Shown: in pieces, positions 25,900 through 35,311 of the stretch
Layout: every line of letters starts with the position of its first letter
Numbering within the stretch: the first letter of the stretch is position 1
Origin: Candidatus Poribacteria bacterium
GTDB taxonomy: Bacteria > Poribacteria > WGA-4E > PCPOR2b
Reading direction: 5' to 3'
Length of the DNA stretch: 54,482 bases
Assembly (NCBI GenBank): GCA_022822785.1
Contig: JAJEAL010000040.1
Location: 1 to 54,482 of the forward strand
Position numbers and translations under genes: made by a program
The notes under the pieces: model-generated
Told to the model about the DNA's origin: nothing
The model's database searches: none
The model's input: the letters and a program-made list of their open reading frames with translations, nothing else

Positions 25900-27252
25900 A
25901 TGAACACAGCCATGCTAAACAATCAGGTCCCCGTCACCGTGTTGACGGGCTTTTTGGGATCTGGTAAAACCACGCTTCTCAATCGCATTCTCACCGAAAA
26001 CCACGGCAAACGTATCGCTGTCATCGAAAACGAGTTTGGCGAGATCGGCGTCGATAATGATTTGGTCATCGGTGCCGAAGAAGAGATTTTTGAGATGAAC
26101 AATGGTTGCATCTGCTGCACGGTGCGCGGCGATCTTATCCGTATTTTGGGAAATCTGATGAAGCGTCGCGATAAGTTCGACTACATCATGGTCGAAACCA
26201 CAGGGCTTGCGGACCCCGGGCCGGTTGCTCAGACGTTCTTCATGGACGCCGAAATGCAGGAGAAACTGCAACTAGATTCGGTCACGACGGTGGTTGATGC
26301 CAAACACATCTGGCAGCACATCGACGACAGCGACGAGGCGCGTGAACAGATTGCCTTTGCCGATGTCATTTTGTTGAACAAGATTGATCTTGTGACCGAG
26401 GAAGAGTTGAATCAACTGGAAGCCAGAATTCGCAGCATGAACGCTGCAGCAAAGATTTATCGAACGAAAGACGCCGCGGTCGAAATGGATAAAATTCTCG
26501 ATGTCGGCGGATTCGATCTGGACCGGGCGATGGAGGTTGACCCACAGTTTATGGAACCGGAGTATCCCTTTGAATGGGCTGGTGTTTACAACCTTTCGGC
26601 AGGTACGCATGAACTGATTCTCCAAGACGGTCCTGACCCGACGATGAAAGTCGCGTTGGTGCCCGTAAATGAGTTAACCGATGAAGCTTTGCAGGCCGCT
26701 GTTGAGCCAGTCGTTATAGTTTTCTCCGATGATGAGCATGAACTTTCGGCGGGTGGCACCGTTCAACCGAGTGGACAACTCATTGAGTTGAATCTCACAG
26801 CGGACGAATTACGCTTTGACGTGCAGATTGACCACCCTGGCGCTTACGCGCTGTTTACCGAGCATCACCCCGACGAATTTCAAGCACAACTTTTTGGCAG
26901 CGGCACCCTTGTCAAGCCGGTTGTTGAACGCGAATTTAAGCCAGACCACGAACATGATGACGAAGTCACATCGGTCGGCATTACAACCCCCGGCGACCTC
27001 GACCCCGATCGGCTGAACGATTGGATTGGCAATCTGCTTCGGACAAAAGGTCTCGACATCTTCCGCATGAAAGGTATTCTGAGCATCAAGGGTCAGCCGA
27101 ACCGATTTGTCTTCCAAGGTGTTCATATGCTTTTCGATGGTCGTCCAGACCGCCCGTGGGGTGGTGAACGACGCTACAATAGTCTCATCTTCATCGGGCG
27201 CAACCTCGACCGGGCCGAATTGACTGGGGGGTTTGAAGCATGTCTCGCTTGA
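25900..27252 (+). CDS. COG0523 (CobW-type) GTPase metallochaperone 2
   Basis: A 450-residue G3E GTPase with Walker A TGFLGSGKTT (about 16-25), metal motif NNGCICC (ending 73), VETTGLADP and NKID. Compared with the first GTPase it has an insert of about 100 residues (PVVIVFSDDEHELSAGGTVQPSG and following) between the G domain and the CobW C-terminal domain, and a shorter metal-rich segment (KPDHEHDDE). The C-terminus has RMKGILSIKGQPNRFVFQGVHML, the long-form COG0523 signature. AAGGAGAG lies upstream. The last 13 bases overlap the WD40 gene. Confidence 0.92.
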   Translation: MNTAMLNNQVPVTVLTGFLGSGKTTLLNRILTENHGKRIAVIENEFGEIGVDNDLVIGAEEEIFEMNNGCICCTVRGDLIRILGNLMKRRDKFDYIMVETTGLADPGPVAQTFFMDAEMQEKLQLDSVTTVVDAKHIWQHIDDSDEAREQIAFADVILLNKIDLVTEEELNQLEARIRSMNAAAKIYRTKDAAVEMDKILDVGGFDLDRAMEVDPQFMEPEYPFEWAGVYNLSAGTHELILQDGPDPTMKVALVPVNELTDEALQAAVEPVVIVFSDDEHELSAGGTVQPSGQLIELNLTADELRFDVQIDHPGAYALFTEHHPDEFQAQLFGSGTLVKPVVEREFKPDHEHDDEVTSVGITTPGDLDPDRLNDWIGNLLRTKGLDIFRMKGILSIKGQPNRFVFQGVHMLFDGRPDRPWGGERRYNSLIFIGRNLDRAELTGGFEACLA

Positions 27253-28295
27253 ACAACCGGAGCAACCGCTTTGTCCGGTCCTCTCAACGGCGCGAAAATT
27301 GGACCGCAACCATCAGCGACCACGTCATTGATCTGGCGTGGTCACCTGATGGGAGATACATCGCTGCTGCGTCGGTTCTCGGTCCGGTGACAATTTTTGA
27401 AGGTCGCCGTCGAGCGGTTATCCATGCCTTTGAAGGGCATGAATTCGGCACAATGTCAATCGCGTGGCGTCCAGACAGTAAGGTGCTTGCAAGCGCAGGA
27501 CAAGATGGGAAAATTCGGTTGTGGGATATGACAAGTGGCGAGGCGACCCATTCGCTTGACGGGGGTGCAGCATGGGTTGAGCACCTGGCTTGGAGTGGCG
27601 GTAACAAACCGATACTCGCCTCTGCCGCTGGCCGTAAGCTGAAACTCTGGAACGCTGTCGGCGATCTTGTTCGCGACTATCCCGACCATCAGAGCACGAT
27701 TTCTGGTTTCCAGTGGAAACCGCGTGTAAGACAACTTGCCTCGACTGCCTACGGCGGCGTGACGCTGTGGGACCCGCAACAGTCGGAAGCCATCCGCCGA
27801 TTGGAATGGAAAGGCTCATCACTGGTGATTGCGTGGAGCCCTGACGGCAAATACATTGCCACCGGAGATCAGGATTCGACCGTACATTTCTGGATTATGT
27901 CTACCGGTGACGACTTGCAAATGTCCGGCTATCCGACGAAAGTGCGAGAGCTCTCGTGGGATGCCACGGGTCGATACTTGGCGACGGGAGGCGGTCAGGA
28001 AGTTGTGGTGTGGGATTGTTCCGGTCGTGGACCGGCCAATACTGACCCCATTATGCTTTCCGGGCATCAGGATTTTCTCAGCGTTGTGCGTTTTCAACAT
28101 CGCGGAAAACTGCTGGCTTCAGGCGGCGTCGACGGTCTGGTCTACGTTTGGCAATTGCGCGGCCGCCTCCGTTCTCTGGCGGTTCATGAAGTCACTCTGA
28201 CAACGGGGGTCACAAGCCTCGTTTGGTCACCGAATGACCAGCATATTGCTGTTGGTGACGAGTCGGGTGGGGTGAGCGTTTTTTCGATAAGTTAA
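27240..28295 (+). CDS. WD40-repeat beta-propeller protein
   Basis: A 351-residue cytoplasmic protein (no signal peptide) composed of about seven WD40 blades: IDLAWSPDGRYIAAAS, MSIAWRPDSKVLASAGQDGKIRLWD, LAWSGGNKPILASAAGRKLKLWN, FQWKPRVRQLASTAYGGVTLWD, IAWSPDGKYIATGDQDSTVHFW, LSWDATGRYLATGGGQEVVVWD, VRFQHRGKLLASGGVDGLVYVW and a last VWSPNDQHIAVGD. Such propellers are binding platforms. It overlaps the GTPase gene by 13 bases, so they are translationally coupled and the proteins probably act together. No catalytic residues are expected. Confidence 0.93.
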   Translation: MSRLNNRSNRFVRSSQRRENWTATISDHVIDLAWSPDGRYIAAASVLGPVTIFEGRRRAVIHAFEGHEFGTMSIAWRPDSKVLASAGQDGKIRLWDMTSGEATHSLDGGAAWVEHLAWSGGNKPILASAAGRKLKLWNAVGDLVRDYPDHQSTISGFQWKPRVRQLASTAYGGVTLWDPQQSEAIRRLEWKGSSLVIAWSPDGKYIATGDQDSTVHFWIMSTGDDLQMSGYPTKVRELSWDATGRYLATGGGQEVVVWDCSGRGPANTDPIMLSGHQDFLSVVRFQHRGKLLASGGVDGLVYVWQLRGRLRSLAVHEVTLTTGVTSLVWSPNDQHIAVGDESGGVSVFSIS

Positions 28296-28427
28296 AGTTC
28301 AACATTCAAACGGAGTCAGTTGCCCGAATTCTTACTTCGGTCAGTATGCGGTCGATTTGTCTGAGCAGTTTACCTTAACCGATTTGGTAGTAGACAAAAG
28401 TTTGTTTAAGAACCTGTTTGAAAAGTA

Positions 28428-28558
28428 CATTTGTAGGGTGTGCACTGTGCACCAGCCTCTAACAGCCCCAGCGGGGATCAAACGAGCGAATAGCGAGTGC
28501 GATAGAGATCCCACAGGTATGTAGCAGACAACACTTAATACATGACTTCCTACAAATG
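28428..28558. repeat. Inverted-repeat element upstream of the MetH-like gene
   Basis: CATTTGTAGG (28428-28437) and CCTACAAATG (28549-28558) are perfect inverted ends of a 131-bp segment, with GTGCAC repeated inside. The 28296-28646 region otherwise has no gene, and I see no cobalamin or SAM riboswitch motif in it. Confidence 0.5.
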
Positions 28559-28646
28559 ACCTTGCTACCAATTATTCAAGCAGGCTTTCATCTACAAAGT
28601 TTCCAAAAGAGGAAATCTACAGTTTGACAGACAGGAGGTAATGTGC

Positions 28647-30329
28647 ATGAGTCTAACGCTCAAATTAACAACTGAACAGGTTATTGATCTAATCCAGCAA
28701 ATGCCGCTGGAAGAAAAATTAACAGTACTCAAGACAGTTGCAAAGGAAGCACGCGCTATGAACCGTGTCGGTGAACTTTTTGGCGACGGTAAGATGTTTC
28801 TACCACAAGTTGTCAAAAGCGCGCGGGTCATGAAAAAATCGGTTGCACATCTCATTTCGGACATCGAGAAGGAACAAGCGGAAGGTGATGTCCAATCGAG
28901 AGGCAAAATCGTAATAGCAACGGTGAAGGGTGATGTGCACGACCTCGGAAAGAAGATCGTCGGAGTTGTGCTTGGGTGTGACAACTATGAAGTCATTGAT
29001 CTCGGTGTGATGGTGCCTGCAGACGAGATTCTTGAAGCCGCGCGGAAAGAAAACGCCGATATGATCGGATTAAGTGGACTCATCACGCCTTCGTTAGATG
29101 AGATGGTGTATGTTGCTGAAGAGATGGAACGTGAAGGATTCCGTATCCCACTACTCATCGGCGGTGCTACCACTTCAAAAGTACATACGGCTGCCCAAAT
29201 TGAACCTGTTTATAGCGGTCCAACGGTCTATGTGAGGGATGCATCCCAAAGCGTCGGTGTTGTCAGCAACTTGATGAGCGACGAAAGGCAGGAGACGTTC
29301 ATGACCCAGACGCGTGAAGAATACGCCAATGTCCGCGAGCGGCGTACGAAGAACCGAAAGCGGGTGAACTTGCTACCGTTCAGTGTCGCACAAGAGCGGA
29401 AATTCACACCGGCTTGGCAGAATTATCAGCCCCCTGAACCGTCTATGATAGGGATTAAGGTCTTTGACGACTACCCTCTGTCGGAACTCATTGATTACAT
29501 CAACTGGAGTCCGTTTTTCACGATCTGGGGACTCCGGGGTAAGTATCCAAATATATTGCAAAATCCGGAGGTCGGTGAGGAGGCGCGCAAACTCCTCAAA
29601 GATGCGGAAGCACTTTTGCGTATCATTATCGAAGAGAAAAGATTTCAAGCACGCGCTGTCGTTGGGCTTTTCCCTGCCAACGGTGTCGGTGAAGACACCG
29701 AAATCTATGCCGACGCAGCGCGGACGGAACCCATCGCTACACTACACCACCTACGTCAACAGACGGAACAGCCGTTTAACAGACCGAACTTCAGTCTCGG
29801 TGATTTCATCGCGCCGAAAGCGACAGCATTGCCAGATTATATCGGTGCCTTCGCGGTGACGACGGGATACGGTGTCCCCGAATTCTGTGCTGAATTCGAG
29901 CGGGAACAGGACGATTATAACAGTATTATGGCGCAGGCGTTGGCTGACATGTTAGCAGAGGCGTTAGAGGAGAAGATGCACGAAACGCTTTCGGGGTATG
30001 CCGTCGATGAGGCGTTGGATAACGATGCCCTGACCGCCAGAAGGTACCCAGGCATCCGTCCGTTACCGGGGTATCCTGCCTGCCCGGATCACAACCAAAA
30101 ACGGACGCTGTTTGATTTGTTGAAAGTAACAGAGAACACGGGAATTACGCTTACGGAGAATCTGGCGACGTTCCCAACAGCGTCTGTGAGTGGATGGTAT
30201 TACGCGCATCCAGAGTCTCGATATTTCAGTATCGCCAGGATCGGGGAGGATCAGAGTGCAGATTATGCAGAACGCACCGGTATGGACATCGAAACGGCGA
30301 GGCGATGGCTAAAACCGTTGCTTACCTAA
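28647..30329 (+). CDS. MetH-like protein: B12-binding and AdoMet-activation domains only, with replaced N-terminus
   Basis: 560 residues from ATG 28647 (AGGAGG at 28633-28638; the ATG at 28641 is too close). Residues 38-75 match the end of the MetH cap domain ([23 protein letters not shown]). GDVHDLG (His98, the cobalt ligand), [11 protein letters not shown] and [10 protein letters not shown] form the B12 domain. The rest matches the MetH reactivation domain ([15 protein letters not shown] from about 468; [14 protein letters not shown]). The homocysteine- and folate-binding half of methionine synthase is absent. Residues 1-36 ([23 protein letters not shown]) instead resemble the small helical module found in DUF2281/antitoxin-like proteins. 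Either a split methionine synthase subunit or a remnant fused to a foreign start. Confidence 0.85.
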   Translation: MSLTLKLTTEQVIDLIQQMPLEEKLTVLKTVAKEARAMNRVGELFGDGKMFLPQVVKSARVMKKSVAHLISDIEKEQAEGDVQSRGKIVIATVKGDVHDLGKKIVGVVLGCDNYEVIDLGVMVPADEILEAARKENADMIGLSGLITPSLDEMVYVAEEMEREGFRIPLLIGGATTSKVHTAAQIEPVYSGPTVYVRDASQSVGVVSNLMSDERQETFMTQTREEYANVRERRTKNRKRVNLLPFSVAQERKFTPAWQNYQPPEPSMIGIKVFDDYPLSELIDYINWSPFFTIWGLRGKYPNILQNPEVGEEARKLLKDAEALLRIIIEEKRFQARAVVGLFPANGVGEDTEIYADAARTEPIATLHHLRQQTEQPFNRPNFSLGDFIAPKATALPDYIGAFAVTTGYGVPEFCAEFEREQDDYNSIMAQALADMLAEALEEKMHETLSGYAVDEALDNDALTARRYPGIRPLPGYPACPDHNQKRTLFDLLKVTENTGITLTENLATFPTASVSGWYYAHPESRYFSIARIGEDQSADYAERTGMDIETARRWLKPLLT

Positions 30330-30401
30330 GATTGTCCCACAACTAAAAAAACAAGTCGGAACGAAACCGCTTTAGATCGAGTTGGCCAATCTGTTTCCGT
30401 G

Positions 30402-30635
30402 TTAATCTTCCGATTTCTTATTCGGAGGAACGCCGTGTGGTTCGTGAGGCACACTTTGTCCAGGCGCGTATAAACCGATGCAATTACCGCTCGGGTCAAG
30501 GAACATCGCGAAGGATCCCATTCTGCTCGGGATCGCCCGAGGCGGTACAAGCGTCTCTCCGCCAAGGCTCTCTGCCTTCTCAAGTGTTGCCTGAAGATCA
30601 TCAACCTGAATATAAGATGTTGCGACAAGGCTTTT
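30402..30635 (-). pseudogene. Glyoxalase/VOC protein, 5'-truncated remnant
   Basis: Read on the minus strand, this stretch encodes SLVATSYIQVDDLQATLEKA, then ESLGGETLVPPRAIPS and FAMFLDPSGNCIGLYAP, ending in TAA at 30402-30404. That is the C-terminal half of a VOC-fold glyoxalase/dioxygenase-like protein. Upstream the similarity stops at the perfect palindrome 30636-30663, and no N-terminal half follows, so the gene has been cut off there. No start codon in a sensible position. Confidence 0.75.
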
Positions 30636-30663
30636 GTAGGGAATAACGATCGTTATTCCCTAC
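30636..30663. repeat. Perfect 28-bp palindrome
   Basis: GTAGGGAATAACGA (30636-30649) followed directly by its exact reverse complement, with no loop. It marks the break of the VOC pseudogene. GCGTAAGTCC at 30700-30709 recalls GGACTTACGC at 241-250 in the opposite orientation. A short CGGTTA-TT-TAACCG stem (30743-30756) lies after cydB. Confidence 0.85.
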
Positions 30664-30797
30664 TGTCGGATTAGGCAGATTTGAGTGATCGACTGCGTAA
30701 GTCCTAAGTTAATTTCATTTTCCACACTTAACTCTGAAGAGCCGGTTATTTAACCGATGCCGAGTGGAATCGGAATGGCGTTTTCATCCCATTCACG

Positions 30798-31838
30798 TTA
30801 AGGACCAATCTCTTCTTTGGTTTGCCCCGCCTTCCGAGCTGCCCCCTTAAACACAGCGTAAAGATACCAGAAAGCAGGCACCAACAGCACCCCCCCCGCA
30901 ATCAGTACAATCAACAACGGACGCAACACTGTATCCGGTGCAGCCGTATTTGAAAAGGTTAAGTCCGGTGTGACAAGATACGGGTACTGTGCCAGCCCCC
31001 AACCGAAAACGATGAGCGTAACCTGTATCGGAACGAGGATACGCGCGAGGCGAAATTGACGCTTCCAAATTGTCCAGATCACCCACAGTGCCATCGCGCC
31101 CGTTAACATATGAAACGGGATCGACCAATACGCGCTACCGAGTCCGCGTCGAATTGCTGGCGCACCCTCCGCAGCCAAGATAAAGCTCAGTCCTGCCATC
31201 GCACCGACACTCACTGCCGAGATGAGAGCACGTCGCCGAAAATCCTCCTGCAATTCTGTGTCCTCAGTCTCAAGGGTGAGATACACCGCCGCAAGCAACG
31301 CACAAAGCGTCAAGGTAAAGAACCCGATTGCAAACGGAAACGGCGCAAACCATGCCGAGATGAAATCTGTGTCCACCTGTCCACTCTCCACGTCAACGTG
31401 TATCGTGCTGGACGCGACCGCGCCCAACGTAACCCCTAACATCACAGGCGTAATAACACTTGCAACAGCGAATACTCGGCTCCAACGGCGGTGTATTAGA
31501 TCCGATTGAACATCATAGGTTCGAAACACAAACGCCGTGCCGCGAAGCACAATACCGATGAGCATAAATGTCAATGGAATATGTAAAGCCGTGCTAATTG
31601 CAGCGAATGCAACAGGAAACGCCACGAAAAGTAGAACGACAATCACAATCAACCAGACATGGTTCGCTTCCCAGATGGGTCCAATCGCGTGTGCGATAAG
31701 CGAGCGCTGTGCGTTCGCACGGCGACCTGTTGCAAACAGATCCCAGATGCCCCCGCCAAAATCAGCACCACCTGTCAACATATAGATAATCAGGGAAATA
31801 AGCATTACACATGCAATGCAGAATTCAAGACTCAACAT
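30798..31838 (-). CDS. cydB: Cytochrome bd-type quinol oxidase subunit II
   Basis: A 346-residue inner-membrane protein with eight to nine membrane segments and the CydB signatures GGADFGGGIWDL, IGPIWEANHVWLI and LRGTAFVFR. With subunit I it oxidises quinol and reduces O2 to water. The gene follows cydA by 146 bases on the same strand, forming an operon. Length fits the CIO-like branch. No cydX-like gene is seen. Confidence 0.95.
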   Translation of the reverse strand: MLSLEFCIACVMLISLIIYMLTGGADFGGGIWDLFATGRRANAQRSLIAHAIGPIWEANHVWLIVIVVLLFVAFPVAFAAISTALHIPLTFMLIGIVLRGTAFVFRTYDVQSDLIHRRWSRVFAVASVITPVMLGVTLGAVASSTIHVDVESGQVDTDFISAWFAPFPFAIGFFTLTLCALLAAVYLTLETEDTELQEDFRRRALISAVSVGAMAGLSFILAAEGAPAIRRGLGSAYWSIPFHMLTGAMALWVIWTIWKRQFRLARILVPIQVTLIVFGWGLAQYPYLVTPDLTFSNTAAPDTVLRPLLIVLIAGGVLLVPAFWYLYAVFKGAARKAGQTKEEIGP

Positions 31839-31984
31839 GAAAGTTCTCTCGACGTGTCGGTGGGTGCCTGGCAGTAGGTTCGTCGCAACAATCTATTGGA
31901 GTGCAGCAGGAGGACAACATCGGAGTCCTGCGGAACTTATCCGAGAAATATTGTTTAACCAATAATCGTGTTTAACGCTTGGCG

Positions 31985-33274
31985 TTAGCTTAAAAATATC
32001 TGACGACGTAATAGTATAACAACGATAATAGAGAGGAAAATATAAAGTACCGTAAAACCGAGAAAAGGAACGACGAGGTTCGGCATTGAGGTTACCGCCT
32101 CGGCGGTTCGCATGTAATTATAAATAATCCACGGTTGCCGTCCAACCTCTGTGACCGTCCAACCTGCCTCAATAGCGATAAACCCAAGCGGTGTACAGAA
32201 CGTAACGAACCGAAGATACCAACGTTGATCCGGTAGTCTTTTATGTTTCCACGCGAGCCAACCACCGATAACACCAGCAGCAATCAGCACTATCCCGCAC
32301 GCTACCATAATTTGAAATGCGAAATGCACAATCGCCACAGGCGGACGGTCTTCCGGTGGCACCGCCTTAAGCCCCATAACCTCAGCGTTGAAGTCAGAGT
32401 ACGCAAGAAAACTAAGTGCCTTCGGAATTTCAAGCGCATATCGAGTCTCTTCAGTGTCCTCGTTAGGAATACCACCGATACGTAAAGGTGCCCCGCGTTC
32501 GGTCTCCCACTGCGCCTCCATCGCTGCAAGCTTGATAGGTTGGTGTTTCGCAAGCTTCTTGGCACTGATGTCACCCGAAATCGGTTGCAGGAGTGCGAAC
32601 ACACCACCAACACTCAAGGCAATCGCAAACGCCCGGCGATGGAAAAGGTTGTCGGGATCACGTCGCAGAAAATAGGCGTGAATGCCCGCCACCGCAAATC
32701 CGACCGTCAGAAAAGCAGCGATAGTCATGTGAAGTGTTTGGCTAAACGAGGAGGGATTCAACATTGCCGCAATCGGATCGACATCCGTCACCTCTCCATT
32801 GACAATAGAGAATCCGGTAGGCGTGTTCATCCAAGCGTTCGCGGTGACAACAAAAATACCGGACAAGGTGCCGCCGAGCAGCACCATCATCCCAGCAAAC
32901 CAGTGGGCATATTTTGGAATGCGGTCCCAGCCATAGAGGTAAAGCCCTAAGAAGATCGCTTCTAGGAAGAATGCAAACCCTTCCAATGAAAACGGCATGC
33001 CGATGATCGGCCCAGCGTAAGCCATAAAATTGGGCCACAACAAACCGAGTTCAAAAGACAAAACGGTGCCAGAGACCGCACCGACAGCAAACATAATCGC
33101 AGTCCCTTTTGCCCACCGCTTCGCAAGCGTCAGGTAAACCTCTTCTCGCGTTTTGAGCCATAGCCCTTCCGCAATCACCATTAGCAGCGGCATCGCTATA
33201 CCGATCACCGCAAAAATAATGTGAAATGCGAGCGACATCGCCATCTGTGCGCGTGCTGCCAATAAATCTGTCAT
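31985..33274 (-). CDS. cydA: Cytochrome bd-type quinol oxidase subunit I
   Basis: A 429-residue membrane protein. His18 (SLAFHIIFA) is the expected haem ligand position; FELGLLWPNFM, GMPFSLEGFAFFLEAIFLG and GWTVTEVGRQPWIIYNYMRT are CydA signatures. It is much shorter than the E. coli subunit (about 520) because the quinol loop is short, as in cyanide-insensitive (CIO) oxidases. Expected to confer high-affinity or stress-tolerant respiration. A dead PhyH gene ends 13 bases upstream. Confidence 0.95.
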   Translation of the reverse strand: MTDLLAARAQMAMSLAFHIIFAVIGIAMPLLMVIAEGLWLKTREEVYLTLAKRWAKGTAIMFAVGAVSGTVLSFELGLLWPNFMAYAGPIIGMPFSLEGFAFFLEAIFLGLYLYGWDRIPKYAHWFAGMMVLLGGTLSGIFVVTANAWMNTPTGFSIVNGEVTDVDPIAAMLNPSSFSQTLHMTIAAFLTVGFAVAGIHAYFLRRDPDNLFHRRAFAIALSVGGVFALLQPISGDISAKKLAKHQPIKLAAMEAQWETERGAPLRIGGIPNEDTEETRYALEIPKALSFLAYSDFNAEVMGLKAVPPEDRPPVAIVHFAFQIMVACGIVLIAAGVIGGWLAWKHKRLPDQRWYLRFVTFCTPLGFIAIEAGWTVTEVGRQPWIIYNYMRTAEAVTSMPNLVVPFLGFTVLYIFLSIIVVILLRRQIFLS

Positions 33275-33287
33275 GAGGCGACTCTCC

Positions 33288-33719
33288 TTACACTATTTCT
33301 GGCGCATCCACCAGATACAAAACGCCTTGCACCTTCAAACGTACCGGCATATCCTCCAACGACATATCCCAATGTAAATAAGCACGGGTGAACTTCCAAT
33401 CCGGACGTTCAGGCGGATTCATACTCGCACGATCAAAACTAACCCAGAGTTTCTCCGTCTCCCAAATCTCTGAAAACGCCTGATGTACGCGCGGATATTG
33501 GCGGTTGTCCCACAACGCTTGGTGTTGATAAATCTCCACCATGATGCTCCCGCGCGGTGGATCGGGATACTAACTGTCTGGGTTGTCCCGGTCCATTTCA
33601 AGAAAATATCAGACAGCTTGTTCGGCGGCGCGGCAATTTTCAAGTGGTACCGCCTCCGGTACAACGACGTAACCGTTCTCTTCCCAAAATTCTAAGGCTT
33701 CTGCGTCAAAAACTGGCAT
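33288..33719 (-). pseudogene. Phytanoyl-CoA dioxygenase (PhyH) pseudogene
   Basis: From ATG 33719 (AGGAG upstream) a single frame reads FWEENGYVVVPEAVPLENCR, then a TGA at codon 37 (33611-33609), YFLEMDRDNPDS, a TAG at codon 50 (33572-33570), YPDPPRGSI, then VEIYQHQALWDNRQYPRVHQ, LWVSFDRASMNPP, LHWDM and VQGVLYLVDAPEIV before stopping at 33288. Both stops stand where PhyH relatives have Trp, one change from TGG. The C-terminal half after VLYL is missing. The distal 84 codons alone could still be translated but lack the full iron site. Confidence 0.85.
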
Positions 33720-33990
33720 AGGTCTCTCCTGACTAATCGATTCAGCTTCGGCCTCCTCTGTAAACAGAAAAATGCTTTAACTGCTTGAAGATTAATGTGG
33801 TATTAAGAATATCATACAAGATTGAGAGAATCAAACTTTTCGATTTATAACCGTCCCTGAGCCTTTCCAAATTTTCGCAAGGCTCTCCGATACCCGAAAA
33901 ATTTCTTGCAATCAATAAGGTACTATACTATGGTAGTTGATGCAGTGAAAAGATGCTCTTATATCCCAACTGCACCGAAAGGAGATACAG

Positions 33991-34713
33991 ATGAATTGTC
34001 TTGATTACGGACTCTCTTTTATCAACTCTGTCGGCAATGGAAATGCACCTCGCTTTTGGGTCGAATCCCGATGTCGGATGATAGATGACACAGATGGAAG
34101 CTTCAGCGACTATTATCAGTGTGGTTCGTGTAAGAGTGAGCACACCTTCGCGAAGAAGGATCTCTTCGTAAATCCAAACTACGATTTTCTCCCGGTTTTT
34201 GGAGAAGAACACTCAGCAGTATTCAGAAGGCATGCCTACCGCAACGATAACTACGTCGAGTATAGACCGGCGGAGGAGTGGTGGGGAGGTCCTCTGTTTG
34301 ACCTTCAAGAGGCATCACCGGTGCAAGTCCTTGATAGCAATGCAGCTATTTTTGAGGCGACGCAAAAAAGTCTACCCCTCGTGACGCACACAGAGATATG
34401 GGATGCGGATACAAATCAACGGGCAATTATCGAATGTCCAGTTAAAACGATGAATATTGATGAAAAAGCAGACATCTACCAAGTGGATACAGGAATAGTC
34501 CTATTTCCAGATCTGTCAAAGCGTTACGATCGACAGATTGAGACGTTCAACCTCGCTTATGTTGCGTTCAACGCCCCGCATTTCGCTGATTTCGTTATCG
34601 AGAAACCCACTCCAATTATTGAAGATGGGGCAGAGGTCACTCAAGTGTACCACTATTCCGAAATTGTTAGCTTGGAAGCAAAGAACACGGTATTCTGCAT
34701 CGGTGAACTTTGA
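33991..34713 (+). CDS. Hypothetical protein, not recognised
   Basis: A 240-residue soluble protein with no signal peptide. Near the N-terminus it has RFWVESRCRM and YQCGSCKSEHTFAKKDLF (a CxxC pair that may bind zinc), then NYDFLPVFGEEHSAVFRR. The C-terminal half is predicted beta-rich (THTEIWD, RAIIECPVKTMNI, YQVDTGIVLFPDL). AAAGGAG eight bases before the ATG is a strong ribosome-binding site, so it is very probably real. It stands alone and converges with the Nudix gene (13 bases). I see no family assignment. Confidence 0.72.
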   Translation: MNCLDYGLSFINSVGNGNAPRFWVESRCRMIDDTDGSFSDYYQCGSCKSEHTFAKKDLFVNPNYDFLPVFGEEHSAVFRRHAYRNDNYVEYRPAEEWWGGPLFDLQEASPVQVLDSNAAIFEATQKSLPLVTHTEIWDADTNQRAIIECPVKTMNIDEKADIYQVDTGIVLFPDLSKRYDRQIETFNLAYVAFNAPHFADFVIEKPTPIIEDGAEVTQVYHYSEIVSLEAKNTVFCIGEL

Positions 34714-34726
34714 CAGATACACCTCA

Positions 34727-35311
34727 TCAGATAATCCCTAGTTTTTTTAGAAAATATTCGGTCGGAATTGTTAGATCAAGCTCCCTTATCTCATCAGGGG
34801 CGTACCACCCGATGATATCCGCTTCGTCGGATAGGGTTGCTGTGTTCTGATCCACCGTCGCCCGGTATAATCGCCACTCGTGGAAATCCGCGCCGCGACG
34901 ACACGGCTCCTCTAATGTTTCTACAAACACCGGTTTTTCAGGACGGATCTCAATTCCCGCCTCTTCCGCTATCTCGCGAGCAACCGCAATCTCCGGTGTC
35001 TCATCGTCCAAGTCCCAATGCCCGGCAACGATTGTGTAATGAAACGGGAACAATCTTCGGTGAAATAAGAGAAACTTCCCCTCCCATTCGATGACCGCAC
35101 CGACGGAGTAGTGTAGCAATTCACCGTCGGGTAAAATGCGGTAACGCATCTGCGGATAGAACATGATGAGGCGGCTATCATCATACCCACAACGCTCGCA
35201 TCGGTAGTATTCCCTACCTTCAGCCGCATAAGGTTGGATGCCTTCACTCCAGCACTTGGGGCAGTAGCTATGGGTCCCACTATCTTGAGAGATTTTTCCT
35301 TTGACCTTCAC
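34727..35311 (-). CDS. Nudix hydrolase with zinc ribbon
   Basis: A 194-residue protein from a GTG start (GAGGG upstream). An N-terminal zinc ribbon (Cys17, Cys20, Cys38, Cys41) as in NudC-type enzymes is followed by a Nudix domain: box G97 to I120 with AREIAEEAGI (Arg112, Glu113, Glu116, Glu117). The box has one extra residue between the first Gly and the first Glu (GHWDLDDE). It probably hydrolyses a nucleoside diphosphate-linked substrate; zinc-ribbon Nudix proteins include NADH pyrophosphatases, but the substrate here is not determined. Confidence 0.88.
   Translation of the reverse strand: MKVKGKISQDSGTHSYCPKCWSEGIQPYAAEGREYYRCERCGYDDSRLIMFYPQMRYRILPDGELLHYSVGAVIEWEGKFLLFHRRLFPFHYTIVAGHWDLDDETPEIAVAREIAEEAGIEIRPEKPVFVETLEEPCRRGADFHEWRLYRATVDQNTATLSDEADIIGWYAPDEIRELDLTIPTEYFLKKLGII

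Noticed and set aside
28296-28640. Cobalamin or SAM riboswitch before the MetH-like gene
   Set aside because: I looked for a B12-box-like motif and found none; the region is explained by an inverted-repeat element.
30326-30628. 100-codon minus-strand ORF over the VOC remnant
   Set aside because: It is in a different frame from the recognisable glyoxalase sequence; the pseudogene reading explains the region better.
33570-33611. Stop-codon recoding (TGA as Trp or Sec) in the PhyH frame
   Set aside because: The second stop is TAG, and normal genes in the window end in TGA (for example the GNAT gene), so simple gene death is more likely.
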